From: a virus
IMG/VR virus record: IMGVR_UViG_3300028384_000668
Location: 1 to 43,763 of that record
Direction: 5' to 3' (one strand)
DNA length: 43,763 nt
Below the pieces are notes generated by a model that had not been told where the DNA came from, made no database searches, and saw only the letters and a list, made by a program, of their open reading frames with translations. A program made the position numbers and the translations under genes. Positions 33,763 through 41,279 of this stretch are shown here, one piece after another. Every line of letters starts with the position of its first letter. The stretch's first letter is position 1.

Positions 33763-35128
33763 TCCATTCCTCTAATAAATCTTTAAACTCCGGAAAAGTT
33801 TCCGTAAAATTTTTATTTCTTCTTTTATCGTATGCTTGTATGTATCGTACAAAGTCTTGTCTATGTTCCACTGCTGGCTCAGTTGTACGTAAGTAATCAC
33901 AGAATCGTTGTATTTGATTAAATTCTTCTAAATAAATCCTAGCATATTTTTCTTTACGATAATATTTTAGCCAGCTCTCGCATAATTTTTCTATTGTAGC
34001 TGCTATTACAGTTCTAATATCTTTATCTAGCAATGTACATTGTAAATGTGGCGGCCAATGCATGATATTAATACTTAGTGGAATCCTATTGTGTTCAAAT
34101 GTGTTATTATAGTCTTTGCGCAATTCCATAACTAGTTCTATAAAATCTGTAAAACTAGGCAAACTTAAAATGTTTATAGTTGTCATAATAGCAACATTAG
34201 AATCGGTTTCTTCTAGAAGTCTACGGACGTTATATATCCATTGTTTATAATTTAATCCGTCTCTTGCATATTCTGATTGACTACCTGTACTTTCTAGACT
34301 AGTATATACATCTACTTTAACACCTACTTGTGCAAGAGCATTAATTTTTTCTATCAATTTGTCTATTAGTTTATTTTCTACACACCCATTTGTATTGATT
34401 GCTACATCTAAGTCTTTACGTGGGTTTTCAATTAAGTAATCTAAAAGTTTCCATGTATCTTTTGACATCGTAGGTTCGCCGCCTGTGATGCGTAATACTT
34501 TTAATTTTTGAAGAGCATCAGGAAACCATTTCCAAAATGCTTCTACATACGGATTGTGTTCTCTATTTAGATAGGGCATTTTACCTGTCTTTTCTAAATA
34601 GTCTAAATGATGGGCGCCGTGATTAGTAGGATAAGGTCCATTCTGTTTTACATCTTCCATCCATTTAGAGCTAATCTCAGGTGAACAATATGCACACGCA
34701 AAGTTACAAGCATTACTAAATGATACTTCTAAATAACTAGGATATACATTTTCTCCCGGATCACTATATGCTATTTCTTCAAATCTGTCCCAAGCCCATG
34801 TGTCTGCTGTTTTATAATGACGATCACTAAAATAATCTTTACCTAGATCTTCAATCTTCCAGCAGTAACTACATTCACTAGGACGTTCGCCTGTAAGCAT
34901 CTTTAAACGCTGTTCTTTTTTATACTGACTATTGTGCAATGCAGCAGGATCTTCCTTAATTTCTGCTAAAGGAATTTTATGCGGAGCAGGATGGTGACAA
35001 CTATGATTATACCCATTCTGAAGCATAAGCGTAGTTTGCAACCATTTGGCTGTGCAGAAACTACAACTAACGTTGTTTATTGATTCACGCTTTTCTTCTA
35101 ATAGTTTTATACGCTGTTCGTTGCTCAT
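33746..35128 (-). CDS. Twitch-domain radical SAM protein, paralog 2
   Basis: A 460-residue tandem paralog of the previous gene. The N-terminal module reads SCSFCTAKWLQTTLMLQNGYNHSCHHP and SECSYCWKIEDLGKDYFSDR; the core motif NACNFACAYCSPEISSKW is near residue 140; LRITGGEPTMSKDTW follows. The shared C-terminal part contains INIMHWPPHLQ, the counterpart of LNLLRFPSF in the neighbour. The pair may act in sequence on one substrate or form a heterodimer. It overlaps both neighbours (17 nt and 4 nt). Confidence 0.9.
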   Translation of the reverse strand: MSNEQRIKLLEEKRESINNVSCSFCTAKWLQTTLMLQNGYNHSCHHPAPHKIPLAEIKEDPAALHNSQYKKEQRLKMLTGERPSECSYCWKIEDLGKDYFSDRHYKTADTWAWDRFEEIAYSDPGENVYPSYLEVSFSNACNFACAYCSPEISSKWMEDVKQNGPYPTNHGAHHLDYLEKTGKMPYLNREHNPYVEAFWKWFPDALQKLKVLRITGGEPTMSKDTWKLLDYLIENPRKDLDVAINTNGCVENKLIDKLIEKINALAQVGVKVDVYTSLESTGSQSEYARDGLNYKQWIYNVRRLLEETDSNVAIMTTINILSLPSFTDFIELVMELRKDYNNTFEHNRIPLSINIMHWPPHLQCTLLDKDIRTVIAATIEKLCESWLKYYRKEKYARIYLEEFNQIQRFCDYLRTTEPAVEHRQDFVRYIQAYDKRRNKNFTETFPEFKDLLEEWNAKED

Positions 35129-36021
35129 TTAGCTTTTCTTATAACTCTAGGAGAATTATTGTAAAGTGCTTTAAAAAACTTGCTGCCTTCTGCATCAAGC
35201 TCGGCAATTTCAATACCTAACTCTGACCGTAATAGGTCCCCTTGACCTTCGATTGCTCCAAGTAAGTCTTCTTCGTCTAAAATGTCTTTGGCATCCCACT
35301 GTGTGTTTAGCCATTTAAAGTCGCGTACTTCTGCATAATTCCAGTCTGTAAGCATAGTTTTGATAAGACCTTCTCTTGCACCGTGTATGCTCCATAATCC
35401 ATTTTCAACGTCGGCACCTACAGTACACCAAACACGCAATCGATCAAAGTTTTGCCACCAAGTTTTGCGAATATCTTCTACTTTTGTACCCTGATCTAAA
35501 GCCATTTTGACGCCTTCACGAAAACCCGCCCTCCAAGCCTGCCAAGGTGTCGCATTAGTATAAGAAACGCTGTAGTTCTCGTTAAACTGATAATACTTGT
35601 CGTCAAAACAGAATTCAACTTTTCCTCTTTCATCGCCGTCCTCACTTGCTTCGTGTGTTTTCATATTGTGAACAAATTTACGTGTCCACATTTTTAGTCC
35701 GCCGTTACCGTACATAAGTCCGTTAACGTGTACTTTGCCACACCAACTAAAAACATGCTCAGGTGTTAGTCCCAATTCTTCATAATCAACTTCTACATTT
35801 AAAAATTCTTGGTTGATAATATTATCAGCATCGACAGTGATAAAATATTCAGTCTCACTTAGATCTGCACAAGCCTTATGTGCTGCATCACTACCTTCTA
35901 CTCCGTGTACTCGTTTAGCCCAAGGAACTTTACTACATAAGTCTGCATAGTTTTTTTCTGCATTGGGTTCGTCATAGGATAAGAAAATAATGTCTTGATC
36001 AACTATTTTAATTTTGCTCAT
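35125..36021 (-). CDS. Glycosyltransferase-like protein (DxD motif)
   Basis: A 298-residue relative of the second unit of the protein at 28671-29708: QDIIFLSYDEPNAEKNYA, RVHGVEGSDAAH, YFITVDADNII (DxD) and GLMYGNGGLKMWTRK. A further conserved tail, TPWQAWRAGFREGVKMAL and NFDRLRVWCTVGADVENGLWSIHGAREG, is shared as well. The pattern suggests a GT-A type sugar transferase, although the family has no confirmed reaction that I know of. The last 50 residues are a helical extension absent from the relative. Confidence 0.7.
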   Translation of the reverse strand: MSKIKIVDQDIIFLSYDEPNAEKNYADLCSKVPWAKRVHGVEGSDAAHKACADLSETEYFITVDADNIINQEFLNVEVDYEELGLTPEHVFSWCGKVHVNGLMYGNGGLKMWTRKFVHNMKTHEASEDGDERGKVEFCFDDKYYQFNENYSVSYTNATPWQAWRAGFREGVKMALDQGTKVEDIRKTWWQNFDRLRVWCTVGADVENGLWSIHGAREGLIKTMLTDWNYAEVRDFKWLNTQWDAKDILDEEDLLGAIEGQGDLLRSELGIEIAELDAEGSKFFKALYNNSPRVIRKAK

Positions 36022-36589
36022 CTAAAATCCTTGTTAACTGGTAAGTATCGAACTTTCTAGCAGTGTAAACACTTACTGGAATGTTTGTTGTTTCAAAAGG
36101 CATATCAAAAGGTACTACACAATAATTATCAGCAACAGTCTGGCCTATGTGTACAGAAAGAGTCTTGTAAAGAATATTAGGATCGCCTTTTTTAGTTACA
36201 CTAAACAAAAAACTAGCATTTAAGTTAATTCCTTTACGTTTAATGTTTTCTTTTAAAGATTTACCTAATGTAATTTTCCAACAAGTGTTTGGTATATCTT
36301 GTATTACTTGAACATCTGCATCGTCGATAACATCTTCTGGTAATTCATAAATTGAATCATTAACAGTAAATGCATCTAGTGCAAATTCATATTTAGATTT
36401 AAGTTCTAGCTCTTTATTTTTTGGGTTATAGTGTACATGATAATTTGACATATCCTCAGTGCCGTTAATCAAGTTCATTACATCTGATAAAGGTAGTTGA
36501 ATATAACTATCAGTATCGTCTACTACATTTGAAATACTTTGTATTTCGCCCGTATCTTTGTTAAAAATTATATATGCTACTTTTGACAT
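36008..36589 (-). CDS. Unknown protein (193 residues)
   Basis: No family recognised. It begins MSKVAYIIFNKDTGEIQSISN, with a strand-rich first part, then KYEFALDAFTVNDSIYELPEDV and a second strand-rich part (WKITLGKSLKENIKRKG, ILYKTLSVHIGQTVADN). The N-terminal pattern (xxYIxxNxxTGEIxxI) is frequent in small phage proteins attached to virions or carrying peptide-like arms. It lies between two glycosyltransferase-like genes, overlapping both by 13-14 nt. Function unknown. Confidence 0.72.
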   Translation of the reverse strand: MSKVAYIIFNKDTGEIQSISNVVDDTDSYIQLPLSDVMNLINGTEDMSNYHVHYNPKNKELELKSKYEFALDAFTVNDSIYELPEDVIDDADVQVIQDIPNTCWKITLGKSLKENIKRKGINLNASFLFSVTKKGDPNILYKTLSVHIGQTVADNYCVVPFDMPFETTNIPVSVYTARKFDTYQLTRILDEQN

Positions 36590-37410
36590 TGTTCGTACTT
36601 CTTAATAATATTATCTGTGACAAAACTATTTTCTGTATAGTGAAAGATAGTGTCTTGTAAATGATTACCTACTTTTAGTGTTACATCATCGGCTACATAA
36701 GTACCTACTCTGTCTTGCCAACTACTAGTTTGATTCCACCAATCTTGTATTGCAGGCTTCATATGTACAATCATCGGCAAATCTAGTTTGTTATTTGTAA
36801 ACTGCGTGTCAATATCCATAATTTTTGCAGCAATAGCACAAGTAATGTCCATACTAGGCATTTTAGGATAATATTCTTTGCAGAAATTGCCATAAAATAA
36901 TTCCCAGTTATTACAAATAAGCTCTACCCAAGTATAGTATTCTTTACAAAAGTCACATTTTTTAAAGTAATGTAAAGTATTATATACACTAGGAAGATTA
37001 TTTGCAACAAATGCCTTTCTATAAAAATTATTAGTAACTAATTCTTTTCTATACGTAAAGACTCTTGATGGATAATACAGATTATAATTACTCATTAGAC
37101 TCCAAAAAGAGTCTAAATCTTGTTGCACTAATACATCACTATCTAAAACAATAGTTTCTTCATATGGTGTGGCGTGATACAACTTCCATCGGTGTTCTGT
37201 TTGAAATCTACTGTCTGTTTCTTTATACCACGGTATATCAATAACTTTATCAAACACCGATTTATATATATCAGGTAATACATTGTTAGTTACTATACTT
37301 ACAGGATATTCATTGTCAGATGCACGAATACTTAAAGCACATAGATATGCTTGCTTTACGTAATCTTTACCCGAAGCGTAAATTAAAAAACCTCTATTTG
37401 GTAATTTCAT
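36577..37410 (-). CDS. Glycosyltransferase-like protein, GT8-like
   Basis: A 277-residue protein with RGFLIYASGKDYVKQAYLCALSIRAS at the start (nucleotide-sugar entry strand), then VSIVTNN, TIVLDSDVLVQQDLDSFW (DxD motif) and MDITCAIAAKIM, in the order of GT-A enzymes that resemble family 8. The paralog at 37394-38284 shares YxKQAYxxA and ETxVLDSDV. The two are adjacent and overlap by 17 nt. Probably transfers a sugar to a glycan or to a protein; donor and acceptor are not evident. Confidence 0.75.
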   Translation of the reverse strand: MKLPNRGFLIYASGKDYVKQAYLCALSIRASDNEYPVSIVTNNVLPDIYKSVFDKVIDIPWYKETDSRFQTEHRWKLYHATPYEETIVLDSDVLVQQDLDSFWSLMSNYNLYYPSRVFTYRKELVTNNFYRKAFVANNLPSVYNTLHYFKKCDFCKEYYTWVELICNNWELFYGNFCKEYYPKMPSMDITCAIAAKIMDIDTQFTNNKLDLPMIVHMKPAIQDWWNQTSSWQDRVGTYVADDVTLKVGNHLQDTIFHYTENSFVTDNIIKKYEQCQK

Positions 37411-38284
37411 CTATACACCTATTTAAACTAAACTTGTTCATAACGTGAACATTTGCATTTTTAATACGCAACGGCATGTATTCGCCTTTATAACCTTCTT
37501 TTTCTAATAACAAAAGCATACTGTCGTCATCTAAACTCCATAATATACTTTTATCTGTAGTATAATACAATACACCGGGCATTGGCTTTGCAAAATCTCC
37601 AGTAGAATATCCGTTCATAATGTGTATTGCAATACTAAAACTGTAATCATTCCTATAATAAGGTGTATTGATCTGAAAAATGTTTGTATAATGTTGCCAA
37701 TTTTCTTGTATATGCTTTAGTAAATCAAAAAAGATCTTGTTTGCTGTACTTTTTCTAAAGAACACACAAGTTGCCCAGTAAAAATCTACACTAGTATCAC
37801 TAATCCTATCAAATACGTTTGCACGGTCTACGTTTGCAATATCATATGAAGTCTTATATATTAAGAAATTGTGTTTTTGCTCGAAGCACTGTTTTAAAGT
37901 ATCATTGTATATTACAACATCGCTATCTAAAACTAATGTTTCGTCATATGGAGTAATGTCATATGCAAGTGTTCTCGTTTCGTTTTTAAATTGAAGTTTC
38001 TTTTCAACTAACGAACCATCGTTATATGTTCTAATATCGTGTTTTTCGTGGTTAGATTTAGTAGTATTAACAGACAGTTCTTCATCTTTCCACACAATAC
38101 TAATAATGTTGTCAAACACATCCTGTGCATCAGGGTACTCTGATAACAGGTACTCTGTACTATCAGTTACAATAGTAGTAGGTAGATCTAAAAACTGTTT
38201 TGCTCGTTGTGCTAAGAAGTATGCTTGTTTACAATAATCTATTTGTGCGTTATTACGAGCAAAGACTAATACACCTTTACTCAT
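37394..38284 (-). CDS. Glycosyltransferase-like protein, GT8-like
   Basis: A 296-residue paralog of the preceding entry: GVLVFARNNAQIDYCKQAYFLAQRAK, TTIVTDS, PYDETLVLDSDVVIYND (DxD) and YRNDYSFSIAIHIMNG. The region VDFYWATCVFFRKS between them corresponds to the acceptor side of the fold. It overlaps the 117-residue gene upstream by 8 nt and is the second gene after the consensus promoter at 38681-38653. Confidence 0.75.
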   Translation of the reverse strand: MSKGVLVFARNNAQIDYCKQAYFLAQRAKQFLDLPTTIVTDSTEYLLSEYPDAQDVFDNIISIVWKDEELSVNTTKSNHEKHDIRTYNDGSLVEKKLQFKNETRTLAYDITPYDETLVLDSDVVIYNDTLKQCFEQKHNFLIYKTSYDIANVDRANVFDRISDTSVDFYWATCVFFRKSTANKIFFDLLKHIQENWQHYTNIFQINTPYYRNDYSFSIAIHIMNGYSTGDFAKPMPGVLYYTTDKSILWSLDDDSMLLLLEKEGYKGEYMPLRIKNANVHVMNKFSLNRCIDEITK

Positions 38285-38630
38285 ACTCTACAAGTTTCTC
38301 TACACTTCTATTTTTACGTAGTTTTTCGTATTCTGCGTGATATTCGTTTGCGGCGGCAAAATAAGTATCAGTAAGTTCTGTTAAGAAGTCTTCAACATCT
38401 GCTACCATAATAGGAGTTTCGTTGTCATCAACAAACACAACATTCTGTGTGTTTTGTGCGTCTACAAGCATTTTAGAAAAAGTGATAAGTTCTTTAGTTA
38501 CAGTAAACTGGCCGCCGCCATAGTAATACATTGCCTGTTCGCGAAATCGTTCTTTTAGTACACGCTTTTGATTGTTTAACGTGACCATATAGTTAGAAAA
38601 GTCTAGTGCTTTTTGTAATCTTTCATCCAT
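38277..38630 (-). CDS. Unknown helical protein (117 residues)
   Basis: A short, mostly helical protein beginning MDERLQKALDFSNYMVTLNNQKRVLKER, with a central Gly-rich YYGGGQF and an acidic VFVDDNETPIMVADVEDFL, ending in a charged helix. It resembles conserved small proteins of T4-like marine phages by size and layout, but I cannot name a function. It is the first gene after the consensus sigma-70 promoter, with AGAGG 7-10 nt before the ATG, and it opens the long left-reading cluster. Confidence 0.75.
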   Translation of the reverse strand: MDERLQKALDFSNYMVTLNNQKRVLKERFREQAMYYYGGGQFTVTKELITFSKMLVDAQNTQNVVFVDDNETPIMVADVEDFLTELTDTYFAAANEYHAEYEKLRKNRSVEKLVEYE

Positions 38631-38652
38631 AAGATACCTCTAATTTTAGTAT

Positions 38653-38681
38653 AGTATATACTATAAGTATCAAGATGTCAA
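38653..38681 (-). promoter_or_regulatory. Near-consensus sigma-70 promoter of the long cluster
   Basis: Reading left, TTGACA (38681-38676), 17 bp, TATACT (38658-38653). The start point would be near 38646, giving a 15-nt leader with AGAGG before the ATG at 38630. It is the only strong promoter seen between the tail genes and the tailoring cluster, so it should drive the glycosyltransferase and radical SAM genes separately from the late structural genes. Confidence 0.85.
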
Positions 38682-38684
38682 GTA

Positions 38685-39683
38685 TTATTGTAGCGTAGTT
38701 GGCACTGTAACTGAAGGATTGTCTACTGACACATTAGTGCCTGTGGCTCTACGTGTTTGGAAAGTTACTGTAATATCAAGATTAATATCTTCATCAACTG
38801 CTGGGCCAGGTGCAGGAGCAGCATTTTGCTGGTCACCTGCGTCGTTATCTTCAAATGTTACTCTAAACTGTATTGTACTAGCGTCCGATGCTCTTACTTC
38901 AACTCTGTATCTATTTTCAGCATATACCGCAGCAGTACCTTCTTTTTCCATAATAGTTTGGTAGCTACTTGTAATACTATCATTTCCAATCGAAGTAAGT
39001 GTAACACCGTTTGTTGAGCCAGTAATTGTTGAATAATTGTATCCTAGTTGAACTTGACCCGGGTTTGAAATAATTGTTGACCAGTCAGTATCTTTTGTAG
39101 TACTGCCGTTAGCACCTGCTGAACTAACTCTTAATTCGCCTCCTGAATTAAAAAAGTGTCGCCTTGCGTTAGCATTTGTAAATTGTGCTTGAAATACACA
39201 GCTAATTGTACCATTCCACGCACTAGTTCTCGAGTCTGTGGCAATATTTGCAATAGTAGACTCACCTGCGTCAACATCAAAACGGTTAGTTTCAATTTCG
39301 TCCATTTTAGCAAGATAGTCGTTAAAGCCACCGTCGTTTACGCTATTGTCAATAGTATAAGTATTGTTAGATGCAAATGTTACACCGTCTCCTGTAACAT
39401 CTGCGCCGATAACATCACCTTCTGCAATAGTAGCAAGAGGAATATTTTCGCCAGTCTGGTGTACCCAACATTTATTCATGTCAGATTTTAAATCAACCAT
39501 TTGTGTATGTGTTACTGTATCGCCGTCACCTGCTCCTGGAGAACTAGGAGCACTAACTTGGGAACTAGAAACTGCTTGTCCGTAGCCAAAGTCTCCTGAA
39601 CCTGTTCCTAGTACTTGTTCAAGTCTACTCTGCAAACCATTAAATTGGGCTGCTGTAATATTATCGCCTACGTTAACTGCCAT
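38685..39683 (-). CDS. Virion structural protein
   Basis: A 332-residue protein starting MAVNVGDNITAAQFNGLQSRLEQVLG, with a small-residue-rich linker (SSSQVSAPSSPGAGDG) and then strand-rich sequence ending in a Thr/Val repeat (SVDNPSVTVPTTLQ). The composition (Ser, Thr, Asn, Gly) and the late promoter at 39713-39720 fit a tail or baseplate component. In T4-like marine phages similar proteins sit next to tail fibres. The exact location in the virion is unknown. Confidence 0.72.
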   Translation of the reverse strand: MAVNVGDNITAAQFNGLQSRLEQVLGTGSGDFGYGQAVSSSQVSAPSSPGAGDGDTVTHTQMVDLKSDMNKCWVHQTGENIPLATIAEGDVIGADVTGDGVTFASNNTYTIDNSVNDGGFNDYLAKMDEIETNRFDVDAGESTIANIATDSRTSAWNGTISCVFQAQFTNANARRHFFNSGGELRVSSAGANGSTTKDTDWSTIISNPGQVQLGYNYSTITGSTNGVTLTSIGNDSITSSYQTIMEKEGTAAVYAENRYRVEVRASDASTIQFRVTFEDNDAGDQQNAAPAPGPAVDEDINLDITVTFQTRRATGTNVSVDNPSVTVPTTLQ

Positions 39684-39712
39684 TATCTTTTATCCTCATT
39701 ATGTACGTATAT

Positions 39713-39720
39713 TATTTATA
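39713..39720 (-). promoter_or_regulatory. T4-type late promoter (TATAAATA)
   Basis: A perfect TATAAATA reading left, 30 nt before the structural gene start at 39683. It overlaps the last bases of the upstream fibre gene. Confidence 0.8.
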
Positions 39721-41233
39721 CCTTAAGTACACACTCTACTAATTTTTCTTCTGTTTCTTGATTTGATTCTAATGCAATGCCTACTATTGATCCACCGTTA
39801 ATTGCTGTGCTTGCACAACCGTCTTTGTCAACGTATACAGCTTGTCCTTTTGACACAGCGCCTAATACACGTACTGGAACACGCCCTTTAAGTGCAATAG
39901 CTTGACCGTCTAAATCTTCATTCATAATAAGTGCAGGCTCAGTTGAAACAACGCCCATTGCAATGTCTCCAACATCAGCTGCTTCTACTTCGTGTCCTTC
40001 GTGATCGCAAACTGCAACTACTGTACCAGGAATTAAATCTCCCGGGGTGGTGTACTTTTCTGCTAAGTCAGCAAATCTAGCCGTTAGTGCAGTACCACGG
40101 AACAAGTTTGCACGAATGTCTCCACTTGCATCACGAACTGCTACTGTGTTAGCTGTTGTTGCAGTGTCACCTGCACGACTATTTCCGTTTACAACTAGTG
40201 CAGATGCTTTTTCCGATGTTCCAATATAATTTGCAGCATATACACGATTAAATCTAGCATTATCGGCACCTAAATCAACAGTTGATAAAGTTACACCATC
40301 TGCTGTAAATCCTGGCTCAAAAGAGTTAGATTTGACTGTAAACGAGCCCGGAGTATCTGATGGTCTGTTTGTATCTGCTGTGTTTAGTGTTACTGCTTTA
40401 ATTGTAATTTTAGTAGCTGTATTTTGTAGTACAGCTTCGTTGTCATTTTCGATAAAACAACGTAAATCGTTCGAATCACCTAGTGCATAACCTGCATCAG
40501 CAAATTCTACTAAGTTAGTAAATGCTGTTGGTGATCCCGGTGCTGAAGTAACATACGCACTTGCATCAATACCGTTAAGTTTTTTAGCGTTTGACGCTGT
40601 ACCCCAAACAATATGATCTGTAGAAGTAACACCATTAGTTGATGCAATCGTATTAATAAGAGTAATACCTTTCTTAATAACATCAAATCCCGGAATTCTG
40701 TTTTCAGCGTCACTACTATCAATAGTAAATTCATCGTTTGAAATAATATGTACAACAGTGTCATTAACAACGGAAACAATTACAGAATGGTTAACAGCTT
40801 GTGTATCACGCACAGTACGTGATTGCATTTGGGTTACACCGTCGCCAGCGTCTTGTGGACCAACTAGAACAAAGTCCGATCCGTTGTATGCATATAATTG
40901 TTCGTTATTTGTGTCCCACCAAAAGTCACCTTCTGTAAGACCTGATGGTGCAGTAGCAAGTACTTCTGCGCCGCCTGTTGTGCGCCACTTAGTACCGTCA
41001 TAAAATTTTAGTTTGCTTGCGCTTGAATCAAACCAAATTTGACCACTAATAGCTTTAGGCGGTGCTGTTGACCCTGCAAAGTTTTCTAGCAAGTAAACAA
41101 AATTTTCGTTTTGAATTTCGCCGTACCCTGCATAGTTTTTACCAACCAACTTAATGTCAGTTGTTTGATCTAGTGTACCGTCCTCAACTACTGTTAAGAC
41201 TGTTCTGTTGTATCTGTCGATAGTATATGCCAT
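39716..41233 (-). CDS. Tail fibre-like protein with C-terminal processing-type domain
   Basis: A 505-residue fibre. Residues 1-180 match the N-terminus of the next gene upstream: TDIKLVGKNYAGYGEIQNENFVYLLENFAGS, SGQIWFDSSASKLKFYDG, LVGPQDAG. The middle contains fibre repeats (NTADTNRPSDTPGSF, TTANTVAVRDASGDIRANLF). The C-terminal 120 residues (RFADLAEKYTTPG, GTVVAVCDHEGHEV, MGVVSTEPALIMN, KGRVPVRVLGAVSKGQAVYV) form a domain common at the ends of phage fibres and resembling self-cleaving chaperone-type domains; cleavage is not shown. A late promoter lies at 41259-41266. Confidence 0.85.
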   Translation of the reverse strand: MAYTIDRYNRTVLTVVEDGTLDQTTDIKLVGKNYAGYGEIQNENFVYLLENFAGSTAPPKAISGQIWFDSSASKLKFYDGTKWRTTGGAEVLATAPSGLTEGDFWWDTNNEQLYAYNGSDFVLVGPQDAGDGVTQMQSRTVRDTQAVNHSVIVSVVNDTVVHIISNDEFTIDSSDAENRIPGFDVIKKGITLINTIASTNGVTSTDHIVWGTASNAKKLNGIDASAYVTSAPGSPTAFTNLVEFADAGYALGDSNDLRCFIENDNEAVLQNTATKITIKAVTLNTADTNRPSDTPGSFTVKSNSFEPGFTADGVTLSTVDLGADNARFNRVYAANYIGTSEKASALVVNGNSRAGDTATTANTVAVRDASGDIRANLFRGTALTARFADLAEKYTTPGDLIPGTVVAVCDHEGHEVEAADVGDIAMGVVSTEPALIMNEDLDGQAIALKGRVPVRVLGAVSKGQAVYVDKDGCASTAINGGSIVGIALESNQETEEKLVECVLKV

Positions 41234-41258
41234 CTGTGTTAACCCCTGTTATATGTAA

Positions 41259-41266
41259 TATTTATC
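41259..41266 (-). promoter_or_regulatory. T4-type late promoter (GATAAATA)
   Basis: GATAAATA reading left, 25 nt before the fibre gene start at 41233, in the 46-nt gap between two fibre genes. Confidence 0.7.
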
Positions 41267-41279
41267 CGGTTTTCAAATA

